In this document: positions 16,839 to 23,982 of the stretch, one piece after another
Layout: every line of letters starts with the position of its first letter
Position numbering within the stretch: the stretch's first letter is position 1
DNA from: Leptotrichia sp. oral taxon 215 str. W9775
GTDB taxonomy: Bacteria; Fusobacteriota; Fusobacteriia; Fusobacteriales; Leptotrichiaceae
Direction of reading: 5' to 3'
DNA: 33,775 bases
NCBI RefSeq assembly: GCF_000469505.1
Contig: NZ_KI272833.1
Coordinates: 1-33,775, forward strand
Translations under genes and position numbers: made by a program
Notes under the pieces: model-generated
What the model saw: only the letters and a program-made list of their open reading frames with translations
Databases searched by the model: none
What the model was told of the DNA's origin: nothing

Positions 16839-17681
16839 TTATTTTTTGTTAATATATTTCTTTCTAAGCCCATAGGAAACTGCTTCGAGAATTATAGCAG
16901 TAAATAAAATCATATAAGCAAAAACTCCCACTTCCCTTAAATCATGATACATTGTTCCTGCCATAAACATTTCATATCCTATCCCTCCGGCTCCTGAAGC
17001 CGCTCCAACGACGACTGCATTTGTAAAGTTCATTTCAAAACGTACAAATGTCCATGACAGTATCGATGCCATTGATGAAGGAATTACTGCCTGAAATATA
17101 ATTTGCCACCATGAAGCCCCACTTGCCTTCAGTGCTTCGATTGTTTCCTTATCAAGTTCCTCAATGCTTTCAGAATATGCCTTTACAAGAAAGGCTACCG
17201 TATGAAAGGATATCCCTATAACTGCAGCTTCCACTCCTATATTTGCCACAACTGAAAATACCATAACCCAAAGTATCGTAGGAATTGATCTTATAAAAGA
17301 TACTGTAACCCTTATTATCCTTGAAGTTCTTCTGCCTGAAAGATTTTCAGCCGCAAAAAATGCCAGAAACAATGCAATAAATCCTCCTATCAGAGTTGAC
17401 ATCATTGCAAGGGACAGGCTGACTCCCAGACTTTGAAATATTTCCGGAAAACTGTATCTGTCTGAAAGTCTTGCTTCTAAAAACATTTCCTGCAAATTTT
17501 TAACAAATTCCTGTAAAGCTGTAATTATTTTTATATCCCCTGTATCTATTGTAAACATTGTATACAATCCTGTTAGACAGAAAACTGATAATGTAACTGT
17601 CAAATAAGCCCTTGACTTTGTAAACTTTTTTATTATTATTTTTCCATTTCTATTTTTTTCCATGTAGCTTTCTACTGCCAT
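16839..17681 (-). CDS. phnE: Phosphonate-type ABC transporter permease (second PhnE)
   Basis: A 280-residue inner-membrane permease of the PhnE family, with about six hydrophobic segments. The EAA loop that contacts the ATPase reads EALKASGASWWQIIFQAVIP, closely matching the same loop in the preceding permease, so the two are paralogues that probably form a heterodimeric channel. ATG start with AGGGAGGTG six bases upstream. It is the last gene of the phnD-phnC-phnE-phnE cluster and follows the other permease after 21 bases. The substrate could be phosphonate, phosphite or a related ester; no C-P lyase or phosphonatase gene is in the window. Confidence 0.9.
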   Translation of the reverse strand: MAVESYMEKNRNGKIIIKKFTKSRAYLTVTLSVFCLTGLYTMFTIDTGDIKIITALQEFVKNLQEMFLEARLSDRYSFPEIFQSLGVSLSLAMMSTLIGGFIALFLAFFAAENLSGRRTSRIIRVTVSFIRSIPTILWVMVFSVVANIGVEAAVIGISFHTVAFLVKAYSESIEELDKETIEALKASGASWWQIIFQAVIPSSMASILSWTFVRFEMNFTNAVVVGAASGAGGIGYEMFMAGTMYHDLREVGVFAYMILFTAIILEAVSYGLRKKYINKK

Positions 17682-17702
17682 TCCTTCACCTCCCTTTCTA
17701 TA

Positions 17703-18497
17703 CTAGAGCAGTTCCTTTCTTATTTTATTTGACACAAGCTCTATTATTAGAACTATTAATGCCACAATGAGAATAACAAGGCCTGCCGCATCATACCTGA
17801 AACTTCTGTAATACAGATTAAATATAAATCCTATTCCTGTTCCTGTAAGTATTCCTACAAGAGTAGCCTCCCTCACATTATTTTCTGTATAGTACAGAAC
17901 CCATGAAACAAGCTGTGAAGAAACACTTGGAATTACCCCCTGAAATACAATCTGCCACCATGAAGCGCCTGTAGCCTGTAACGCCTCCACCACATCTCCT
18001 GCAACATCGTCAATTGTTTCCATGAAGGATCTTGTCAAATATCCGAATGTTATAAATGTCAGTGACAGCAGCCCTGTAAACTGGCTCTGTTTAAAGGAAA
18101 ATAACAGTAGCAGCGACCATGCAACAACCGGCATATTTCTAAAAAATGAGGCTATAAGTTTTACAATAAATTCAGCTATTTTACTTACTCCTAATGTTTC
18201 TGAACCCATTACTGCCATTATAAGTGCAAATATTGATGAAATCAGGGTTGAAGTCAGTGCCAGCAGAATTGTTTCAATGGCAGGCTTCATAATTTTAGGC
18301 AGATACTGTAGTGTTTTCCCGTTAGGAATAAATTTCTGGAACAGCCATAATACCCCTTTTGGAACTGATAAGAAAGCCAGTCCATTTTCAAATCCTGAAA
18401 TTAGAGATGACACAGTATATAGCACTATAACAGAAAGCAGAAATATTATTTTTGACTGCATTCTCCTCTTAAATATATCTTTATTAGTTAACTTCAT
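17703..18497 (-). CDS. phnE: Phosphonate-type ABC transporter permease (first PhnE)
   Basis: A 264-residue integral membrane permease of the PhnE family with about six predicted membrane segments; the first is IIFLLSVIVLYTVSSLI. The cytoplasmic coupling loop is EALQATGASWWQIVFQGVIP. It shares this loop, but little else, with the downstream permease, consistent with old duplication and division of labour. ATG start with AAGGTAA. It lies between phnC (56 bases) and the second phnE (21 bases). Confidence 0.9.
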   Translation of the reverse strand: MKLTNKDIFKRRMQSKIIFLLSVIVLYTVSSLISGFENGLAFLSVPKGVLWLFQKFIPNGKTLQYLPKIMKPAIETILLALTSTLISSIFALIMAVMGSETLGVSKIAEFIVKLIASFFRNMPVVAWSLLLLFSFKQSQFTGLLSLTFITFGYLTRSFMETIDDVAGDVVEALQATGASWWQIVFQGVIPSVSSQLVSWVLYYTENNVREATLVGILTGTGIGFIFNLYYRSFRYDAAGLVILIVALIVLIIELVSNKIRKELL

Positions 18498-18553
18498 TAA
18501 ATTACCTTTCCAAATCCTATTAATTTATTTTCTGATAATTTTTTCTGACAAAC

Positions 18554-19306
18554 CTAATCCTTTTCTCCCTTATCTGAATAAATTTCCTCCACCTTTTCCT
18601 TTGTCAAGTTTTCTACAACATTATCAAACACTTTATGCCCCTCATTTAGTCCGATAATTCTATCAGAATACTTTGTTGCAATGTCAACCTGATGTAAATT
18701 TACAATACATGTTATTCCCATTTCATCAGTAATCTTTCTCAGATAGTCCATTACTCTTTCTGAACTTTTTGGATCAAGTGATGCAATTGGCTCATCACAT
18801 AAAAGAAGTACCGGATTCTGCATTAAAGCCCTTGCAATTCCAACCCTCTGTTTCTGACCACCACTTAGCTCACTGCATCTCTGATACGCATATTTCATCA
18901 TGTCAACTTTTTCAAGTATACTAAAGGCTTCCTGTTTCTCCTCTTCAGTATACAGTCCCAGAGAGCCTGCCAGAACAGACTTGTACCCCAATCTTCCATG
19001 AAGGACATTTTCAATAACTGTCAGCCTTTCAACAAGGTTATAGCTCTGGAATATCATTCCTATCTGTCTTCTAAATTTATTTATTTCCTTTCCTTTAAGT
19101 TTCTCTATCTGAACATCATTGAAAAGTATAGTTCCCTCATCTATATCAATCATTCTGTTTATTGTTCTCAGCAAAGTTGATTTTCCTGATCCTGAAGGTC
19201 CTATAACTGAAATAAATTCACCCTTTTCAGCTGTCAGCGAAACATCTTTCAGGGCTGTTGTCCCATTTTTATATTTTTTTGTAATGTTATTTACCGATAG
19301 CAGCAT
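18554..19306 (-). CDS. phnC: Phosphonate-type ABC transporter ATP-binding protein
   Basis: The cytoplasmic ATPase that powers the transporter, 250 residues. Walker A is GPSGSGKST (36-44), the ABC signature LSGGQKQRVGIARAL, Walker B LLLCDEPIASLD, and the switch histidine sits in NLHQVD. I take the ATG at 19306 as the start because GGGG lies six bases ahead of it; an in-frame TTG at 19312 directly abuts that site and is unlikely. A terminator in the 145-base gap before this gene separates it from phnD, so the ATPase and permeases are probably made at lower levels than the binding protein. Confidence 0.93.
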   Translation of the reverse strand: MLLSVNNITKKYKNGTTALKDVSLTAEKGEFISVIGPSGSGKSTLLRTINRMIDIDEGTILFNDVQIEKLKGKEINKFRRQIGMIFQSYNLVERLTVIENVLHGRLGYKSVLAGSLGLYTEEEKQEAFSILEKVDMMKYAYQRCSELSGGQKQRVGIARALMQNPVLLLCDEPIASLDPKSSERVMDYLRKITDEMGITCIVNLHQVDIATKYSDRIIGLNEGHKVFDNVVENLTKEKVEEIYSDKGEKD

Positions 19307-19349
19307 TTTCAACCCCTTTCTTTTATCCTTATTTATTTTACCAATATTA

Positions 19350-19378
19350 ATTAAAAAGGCTGGATTCCCTCCAGCCTT
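19350..19378 (-). terminator. Intercistronic terminator/attenuator between phnD and phnC
   Basis: On the minus strand AAGGCTGGA (19378-19370) pairs perfectly with TCCAGCCTT (19364-19356) across a five-base loop, and the stem runs into TTTTTAA. This should stop part of the transcription after phnD. No promoter was recognised between it and phnC, so partial read-through is the likely way phnC-phnE-phnE are expressed. Confidence 0.8.
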
Positions 19379-19451
19379 CCGATTTTATTCCTAGTATTTA
19401 TTCTATTCTTATAATAGTAGTTTTCATTTTCTATGAATTTTTATATCCAGT

Positions 19452-20441
19452 TTATTCCTTTGCCTGTTCATACCATTTTGAATTTGTTTCAAGGAATCCT
19501 ACATTTGGATTTTCCTTCAGGAACAGTCCTCTTATTTTACTTTTCTTATCACTGAAGATTGCAGGATTGTCTGTTGTTTCCTTTGACATAAGGGCTTTCT
19601 TAATTTTATCCTGATCTTCCTTGGAAAGCTTTTTCACATTGAATACTATCGGCCCGTTAAATACAGGTATTGATTTTATTACAGTGAAGCTTTTTCCCGC
19701 ATAATCTCCAAACGGTGCAACTGCCCCCTGTTTTACCTTATAAGTAGCTCCCGCTTTATTTTCCTGTCCTGAAGTCAGTTCATATATTGTAAATGACTTC
19801 GGAATGGCAAATGTCGCAATATCAGAATCCTTTTTAAACAGATTTACCTGTGCTCCTGGATGAGATCCTCCAAATATTACTTTTGAGAATACTTTTCCTT
19901 CCTGTATTACTTCATCATTATCCTTCAGGTTAAATATCTTTACAATTTCATGTGCCGGTATTTTAAATCCTGATGTTGAACTGTTTGTAACAAATGTTAT
20001 TGATTTTCCCTGCATCTTTTTAAGGTCATATCCGTCTCCAGACTTATATTGTGGAGCATCTTCCTCCCTCACAGCTATAAAACTGTAATAAAATGCATCA
20101 TCCAATGTTCCGCTGGCTCCTGAATTTGTCAATACAGCTTCCACATCCTTACTTCTTTCCCTTGCACTTAATAGGGCTTCTGCACCGATATATGCAATCT
20201 GAGCCTGTCCTGAAATTATATTTTCCACCGCAATGTTATAGTCTGTCGTTGTTATTATTTCAACCTTTTTTCCAGTTGCCTTTTCTATAACCTTTGCAAA
20301 TTCTTCCCTTGAATTTTTCAAGGAATCATTTGATTCATTTGGCAGAAATACTATTTTTATTTTATCTTCCTTTTTTCCACAGCTTAGTAACACCAATGAG
20401 AGCAATGTAATCAAAACTATTTTTAGAATATTTTTTTTCAT
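19452..20441 (-). CDS. phnD: Phosphonate-type ABC transporter substrate-binding lipoprotein
   Basis: The ligand-capturing component, 329 residues. A lipoprotein signal peptide (MKKNILKIVLITLLSLVLLSC, split at the Leu-Ser-Cys lipobox) anchors it by Cys21. The mature protein is a type II periplasmic-binding fold of the PhnD family: IVFLPNESNDSLKNSREEFA at the front, SGQAQIAYIGAEALL, then the FVTNSSTSGFKIPAHE motif where the Ser/Thr cluster contacts the phosphonate group in characterised PhnD/PtxB proteins. I chose ATG 20441 because AAAGGAG lies six bases ahead; the in-frame ATG at 20447 abuts that site with no spacing. It is the first gene of the operon. Confidence 0.92.
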   Translation of the reverse strand: MKKNILKIVLITLLSLVLLSCGKKEDKIKIVFLPNESNDSLKNSREEFAKVIEKATGKKVEIITTTDYNIAVENIISGQAQIAYIGAEALLSARERSKDVEAVLTNSGASGTLDDAFYYSFIAVREEDAPQYKSGDGYDLKKMQGKSITFVTNSSTSGFKIPAHEIVKIFNLKDNDEVIQEGKVFSKVIFGGSHPGAQVNLFKKDSDIATFAIPKSFTIYELTSGQENKAGATYKVKQGAVAPFGDYAGKSFTVIKSIPVFNGPIVFNVKKLSKEDQDKIKKALMSKETTDNPAIFSDKKSKIRGLFLKENPNVGFLETNSKWYEQAKE

Positions 20442-20495
20442 TTCCATCTCCTTTATTTTAAATTTCTATTATTTCTTTTTCTTTATTATCGACAT

Positions 20496-20524
20496 ATTAT
20501 ATCAATTTTTTTCATTTTTTTCTA
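20496..20524 (-). promoter_or_regulatory. Promoter of the phnD operon
   Basis: Minus strand TATAAT (20501-20496) preceded by TGA, giving an extended -10, with a TAGAAA -35-like hexamer (20524-20519) 17 bases upstream. The leader to phnD is about 50 bases. It is divergent from the tag promoter in a 240-base gap; I recognise no operator or riboswitch. Confidence 0.55.
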
Positions 20525-20624
20525 TACTTTTCATTACTGTTTTTCTCTTATTTTAAATAATTTCAAAATATAGTTTTCACATTAATTTTTATAGCTGTAT
20601 TCTGAGACATCCTCACAAAGAAAA

Positions 20625-20654
20625 TTGACACTGGCCAATACATTCTGATATCAT
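20625..20654 (+). promoter_or_regulatory. Promoter of tag
   Basis: TTGACA (20625-20630), an 18-base spacer and TATCAT (20649-20654), about 34 bases ahead of the tag start codon. It is followed by AAGGGAG (20672-20678), nine bases before the ATG. Confidence 0.65.
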
Positions 20655-20687
20655 ATAAAAAACTTGAAAAGAAGGGAGTCATAAAAT

Positions 20688-21245
20688 ATGAATAATAGTA
20701 ACCGTTGCGGATGGGCAAAGGGTGAAAAAGATATTTTATATCACGACACTGAATGGGGAGTACCTTCCCACGATGATGGATACATCTTTGAAATGCTCAT
20801 ACTGGAAGGCTTCCAGGCTGGACTGAGTTGGAATACCATTTTACAGAAAAGGGAAAATTTCAGGGAAGCATTTGATAATTTTGACTACAAAAAAATTGCA
20901 GAATATGATGCAACAAAACTGTCTGAACTTTTAAAAAATGAAGGAATTATACGAAACAGACTGAAAATAAACTCTACTGTTACAAATGCAATAGCATTTA
21001 TGAAAGTTCAGAAAGAATTTGGCTCCTTTGCAGAATATATATGGAATTTTACTGATAACAAAAGAATTATAAACAAATGGAAGGAACTTTCTGAAGTACC
21101 TGCCACAAGTGAACTGTCAGATAAGATAAGCAAAGACTTAAAAAAGAGAGGATTCAAGTTCGTCGGTTCTACTATTATCTATTCTTTTTTACAGGCTATA
21201 GGAATTATTGATGATCATTTAATGAGCTGTCCTTATAAGAAGTAA
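20688..21245 (+). CDS. tag: DNA-3-methyladenine glycosylase I
   Basis: Tag removes 3-methyladenine from alkylated DNA as the first step of base-excision repair. The 185-residue length is normal. The N-terminal RCGWAKG, HDTEWG and the EGFQAGLSWNTIL helix are family hallmarks. The zinc-snap ligands are all present: Cys7, His19, His177 and Cys181 (the last two in DDHLMSC). It is the only plus-strand gene here, with its own promoter, an AAGGGAG site and a terminator, so it is monocistronic. It converges with ssrA, which shares the terminator. Confidence 0.96.
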   Translation: MNNSNRCGWAKGEKDILYHDTEWGVPSHDDGYIFEMLILEGFQAGLSWNTILQKRENFREAFDNFDYKKIAEYDATKLSELLKNEGIIRNRLKINSTVTNAIAFMKVQKEFGSFAEYIWNFTDNKRIINKWKELSEVPATSELSDKISKDLKKRGFKFVGSTIIYSFLQAIGIIDDHLMSCPYKK

Positions 21246-21247
21246 CA

Positions 21248-21273
21248 AAAAACTGCCCCGCAAGGCAGTTTTT
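21248..21273. terminator. Bidirectional terminator between tag and ssrA
   Basis: AAAAACTGCC (21248-21257) pairs perfectly with GGCAGTTTTT (21264-21273) across a six-base loop. The T run on the plus strand ends tag; the A run at the other side gives a U tract on the minus strand, about 35 bases beyond the tmRNA 3' end. Confidence 0.9.
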
Positions 21274-21307
21274 AATTTTATCTACTATTTTATTTTTTAT
21301 TTTGTTT

Positions 21308-21646
21308 TGGTGGAAATGACGGGAATCGAACCCGTGTCCAAAATAAAAAGTTCTCACTATCATCTACAAGTTTAGTCTATTTATCGCTTTAACCGAAAAG
21401 ATATTAAACAGACAAAAGTCTAACGGCGAGATTATAAGATGTCCTCAGATGACATAATCATACATCCAAGTAAGCCATTAAAGTGACGTCATCTTAAAGA
21501 AAAATGGCGATTTCTTAAAGTGACGAGCTGCGACTTAGGCAGCTAATGCGTAATTATCGTTTCCGATTATATTTAAGTTGGATTTTAAAGCTCCCGCTTA
21601 CTTGCCGATAATAAGCTTCCTATCCTGTCGAAACCAAAACATTCCC
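21308..21646 (-). ncRNA. ssrA: Transfer-messenger RNA (tmRNA)
   Basis: tmRNA rescues stalled ribosomes and tags the unfinished protein for degradation. On the minus strand the 5' end GGGAATG (21646-21640) pairs with CATTTCC near the 3' end to form the tRNA-like acceptor, followed by A and an encoded CCA at 21310-21308. The conserved TTTTGGTTTCGACAGG and GGGTTCGATTCCCGTC elements are both present. The tag reading frame (21564-21535) is GGA AAC GAT AAT TAC GCA TTA GCT GCC TAA, giving GNDNYALAA. Its resume codon encodes glycine. The length of about 339 bases is normal. The partner gene smpB is not in the window. Confidence 0.97.
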
Positions 21647-21664
21647 TTATTCTATTGTACTTTG

Positions 21665-21693
21665 ATTATAACACATTTCTCTTCTTTTGAAAA
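21665..21693 (-). promoter_or_regulatory. Candidate promoter of ssrA
   Basis: Minus strand TATAAT (21670-21665) with TTTTCA (21693-21688) 17 bases upstream predicts a start near 21658 and a leader of about 12 bases that RNase P would remove. A second possible -10, TACAAT (21659-21654), would start at the mature 5' end but has no -35. Confidence 0.5.
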
Positions 21694-21733
21694 GCATTAA
21701 TTTCAGGTATTTTACTGGAAATTTATTTAAGTA

Positions 21734-22243
21734 TTATATAAAAGACCCTATAACTCCATATACTCCCAGAGTAACCAGTGATGCGGCAATCAGCACTCCG
21801 ATACAAATATACATAAAAGATTTTTTTCTATTAAATTGAAGTAATGCAGCAATCAGTGCTCCTGTCCATGCTCCTGTCCCTGGAAGAGGAATTGCTACAA
21901 ATAGCATAAGTCCAATAAATTCCTTATTTGCAATACTATCACTTCTGCTCATTGCCCTTTTTTCTATTTTTTCAATAAAACCTACCATTATATTTCTTTT
22001 TTTCATAAATTCAAACACTTTTACAACAAATAAAAGTATAAATGGTACTGGCAGAAGATTTCCTATTATTGAAGTTATCATGTTTGTGTACCATGGAAGC
22101 CCCTGATAATATCCTACCGGAATGCTTCCCCTAAGCTCTATAACTGGAAGCAGGGAAATTAAAAATATTCCTATCACCTTTCCCGCATTTGCTCCAAATA
22201 TGCTTATAATAAATGCCACTATTGACTGGGCCACTCTTTTCAT
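21734..22243 (-). CDS. COG2426-type small multidrug export membrane protein
   Basis: A 169-residue integral membrane protein with about four or five hydrophobic segments. The pattern LLPVIELRGSIPVGYYQGLP, then NLLPVPFILLF, then FVAIPLPGTGAWTGALIAALL, is characteristic of the family annotated as putative small multidrug export protein; real substrates are not established. The ATG at 22243 is fixed by an in-frame TAG two codons upstream. The strong ribosome binding site (AAAGGAG) lies about 50 bases away, on the far side of an eight-pair hairpin; a weaker AGGA is only two bases from the ATG. It has its own promoter and is monocistronic. Confidence 0.85.
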   Translation of the reverse strand: MKRVAQSIVAFIISIFGANAGKVIGIFLISLLPVIELRGSIPVGYYQGLPWYTNMITSIIGNLLPVPFILLFVVKVFEFMKKRNIMVGFIEKIEKRAMSRSDSIANKEFIGLMLFVAIPLPGTGAWTGALIAALLQFNRKKSFMYICIGVLIAASLVTLGVYGVIGSFI

Positions 22244-22255
22244 ATCCTAATTGTT

Positions 22256-22291
22256 AACTGCTGAAAATAATACTGATTTACTACAGCAGTT
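22256..22291 (-). promoter_or_regulatory. Leader hairpin between the Shine-Dalgarno and start codon
   Basis: In the minus-strand leader AACTGCTG (22291-22284) pairs perfectly with CAGCAGTT (22263-22256). AAAGGAG (22300-22294) lies just before the hairpin and the ATG 12 bases after it. Folding would bring the two to roughly 14 bases apart, so the hairpin may decide how well the export protein gene is translated. Confidence 0.45.
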
Positions 22292-22324
22292 TTCTCCTTT
22301 CCTTTTATTTTCCAATTTTAAATT

Positions 22325-22333
22325 ATTATATCA
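22325..22333 (-). promoter_or_regulatory. Extended -10 promoter of the export protein gene
   Basis: Minus strand TGATATAAT (22333-22325), a perfect extended -10. No good -35 is seen at the usual spacing, which extended -10 promoters tolerate. The predicted leader is about 75 bases and contains the hairpin at 22256-22291. Confidence 0.55.
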
Positions 22334-22395
22334 TAAAGTCAGTATTAAAACTATTCTATTTTTTATTTGGTGATTATTTCACTTTTTTCATTGCA

Positions 22396-22427
22396 AAAAA
22401 AAGACGAAAACTTTTAAAATTTTCGTC
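22396..22427 (-). terminator. Hairpin terminator in the gap downstream of secY
   Basis: GACGAAAA (22403-22410) pairs with TTTTCGTC (22420-22427). On the minus strand the stem runs into eight T residues; on the plus strand a seven-T run follows after three bases, so it may act both ways. secY already has its own terminator near 22603-22627, so this one needs a separate transcript to end: the small ORF at 22439-22510 stops 12 bases before it. Confidence 0.75.
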
Positions 22428-22438
22428 CGATTTTTTTC

Positions 22439-22510
22439 TCATTTTTCTTCTAATAACTCATATCTGCTTAATATTAAGATGGCAATTACAATAGCTGTAA
22501 TATAAAGCAA
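22439..22510 (-). CDS. Candidate 23-residue hydrophobic peptide gene
   Basis: An unrecognised micro-ORF in the 377-base gap between secY and the export protein gene. Starting at TTG (22510) it encodes M/L, then LYITAIVIAILILS, then RYELLEEK and TGA: one short membrane-spanning stretch followed by a charged tail, the layout seen in type I toxins and other membrane micropeptides. An in-frame TAG two codons upstream rules out a longer form. It has an extended -10 promoter about 30 bases upstream and a terminator 12 bases past the stop. Against it: a non-ATG start, only a weak GAGAGA-like ribosome binding site, and short hydrophobic ORFs arise easily in T-rich DNA. It could equally be a small non-coding RNA. 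Confidence 0.35.
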   Translation of the reverse strand: MLYITAIVIAILILSRYELLEEK

Positions 22511-22538
22511 TCTCTATCTCTCATTTATCATCATATGT

Positions 22539-22547
22539 ATTCTAACA
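22539..22547 (-). promoter_or_regulatory. Extended -10 promoter of the candidate micropeptide gene
   Basis: Minus strand TGTTAGAAT (22547-22539) fits TGnTATAAT with one mismatch; the start point would be near 22532, giving a leader of about 22 bases. No clear -35. Confidence 0.4.
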
Positions 22548-22594
22548 CATTTACATTAAAGAAAAATGAGAGTTTTTAATTTTTTATAATTTAT

Positions 22595-22627
22595 CGAAAA
22601 AAAAGATGAAACTGTTAGCTTCATCTT
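22595..22627 (-). terminator. Terminator overlapping the secY stop codon
   Basis: On the minus strand AAGATGAA (22627-22620) pairs with TTCATCTT (22610-22603) across nine bases and runs into a T-rich tract. The secY TGA (22623-22621) lies inside the 5' arm, so the last ribosome could compete with hairpin formation. It closes the S10-spc transcript. Confidence 0.85.
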
Positions 22628-23937
22628 CTATTTTTTCTATCTTTTTTTATAAAACCTTTCATCTTCTTAACAGCCAGATATGAATCTATCTGTTGAAGCA
22701 GTTCCACTGCTGTCCCTACAAGGATCAGAAGACTTGTTCCTCCGATTAGTACATTTATATTAAGAAAATATCCAAACCATATGTTAGGGAATATTCCTAA
22801 TAATGACAGGAATATAGCACTTCCAAAAGTTACTCTTGTAGCTACTCCTTCCAGATAATCAGCTGTTTCTGCCCCTGCTCTTACTGTCGGTATTGTTCCT
22901 CCACTTTGTTTCAGGTCATCTGCCACCTTATCAGGATCAAATGCTATTGTCAAAGTATAAAAGAAGGAAAATACTGTAATCAGTATTGCAAATAACAGCA
23001 GATACATAACTCCTTTAGGAGAGAACTGAGCTGTTAAAAAAGTTTTTAATTTACTATCCTTCATTAATGAAACCATAAACGGCGGTGCCGCCATAAGTAC
23101 TGATGCAAAGATTATCGGCATTACTCCAGACATATTTATTTTTAAAGGCAGGTAAGTTCTTCTTCCAACTGCACTCTGTCCTCCACCAAATCCTAGACTA
23201 CCTTTTCCTGCATACTGTATAGGAATTCTTCTTTCAGCAAGCTGAACTATTACCATTAAAGTTATAATTACTACAAATAGTACTAAAGATAATGTAAACA
23301 TTACAATCCCTGTACTGTCCTTGCTAAGACTTGCCCACATATTATGTAATACTCTCGGTAATCCTGCAACGATATTCAGGAAAATCAGCATTGATGTACC
23401 ATTTCCGATACCTCTTATTGAGATTCTTTCTGAAATCCACATCAGGAATGCTGTACCACCTGTCATCAATGCAACAGAAGTTACGATGAATTTTATTCCT
23501 GGCTCGATAACCATTCCACTTCCCATTAACGCTATTGATATTCCAAATGATTGTCCTATTGCAAGAAGAATAGTTACGTATCTTGTCCATTGGGTAATCT
23601 TATCTCTTTCCTTACCCCCTTCTTTCTGCATTTCATCTATTTTAGGAAAAATAACTCCTAAAAGCTGAAATACGATTGATGAGTTAATGTAAGGAATTAT
23701 TCCCAGTGAAAATATGGAAGCCCTTTCAACTGCTCCACCTGAAAACAGGTTCAGGAATCCAGCTAACGCATTATTCTGGAAGTCCTTAAAAAGATCCATA
23801 TTAATTCCAGGAACCGGGATATGTATTCCAATTCTTGCAATGATAATCATAATCAAGGTAAAAGATACTTTTTTTTCCAATTCGGGTATTTTGAATATTG
23901 CTTTTATCCTACTTGCTATTGCTTCAGTTAAAGTCAC
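22621..23937 (-). CDS. secY: Protein translocase subunit SecY
   Basis: SecY is the ten-helix channel through which proteins cross or enter the inner membrane, partnered by SecE and SecG. The 438 residues show the family pattern: KVSFTLIMIIIARIGIHIPV in the first helix, GIIPYINSSIVFQLL, the RRIPIQYAGK cytoplasmic loop and GTALLI-like C-terminal helices. I prefer the GTG at 23937 (giving MTLTEAIASRI), because AAGGAG lies 11 bases ahead; an upstream in-frame GTG at 23946 is only two bases from that site. It is the last gene of the cluster, 45 bases after rplO. adk, map and infA, which follow secY in many bacteria, are absent here. Confidence 0.96.
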   Translation of the reverse strand: MTLTEAIASRIKAIFKIPELEKKVSFTLIMIIIARIGIHIPVPGINMDLFKDFQNNALAGFLNLFSGGAVERASIFSLGIIPYINSSIVFQLLGVIFPKIDEMQKEGGKERDKITQWTRYVTILLAIGQSFGISIALMGSGMVIEPGIKFIVTSVALMTGGTAFLMWISERISIRGIGNGTSMLIFLNIVAGLPRVLHNMWASLSKDSTGIVMFTLSLVLFVVIITLMVIVQLAERRIPIQYAGKGSLGFGGGQSAVGRRTYLPLKINMSGVMPIIFASVLMAAPPFMVSLMKDSKLKTFLTAQFSPKGVMYLLLFAILITVFSFFYTLTIAFDPDKVADDLKQSGGTIPTVRAGAETADYLEGVATRVTFGSAIFLSLLGIFPNIWFGYFLNINVLIGGTSLLILVGTAVELLQQIDSYLAVKKMKGFIKKDRKNRR

Positions 23938-23982
23938 TCTTACCACTACTCCTTATATATGAGAAAAAGCAAGATGTGAATC

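Larger units (their letters stand above)
22437..22571. repeat. 13-bp inverted repeat framing the small-gene region
   Basis: TCTCATTTTTCTT (22437-22449) and AAGAAAAATGAGA (22559-22571) are exact reverse complements about 109 bases apart. The inner arm overlaps the last codons of the small ORF; the outer arm lies upstream of its candidate promoter. It could be the ends of a miniature mobile element or an RNA stem in read-through transcripts. Confidence 0.6.

Noticed and set aside
18022..18657. A 211-codon open frame on the plus strand opposite phnE and phnC.
   Set aside because: It lies antisense to two well-recognised transporter genes and its translation resembles no family; it is a shadow of their codon use.
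21699..21723. Possible terminator downstream of the export protein gene (AATTTCAG/CTGGAAATT).
   Set aside because: The stem has a bulge and no proper U tract follows; it is too weak to call.
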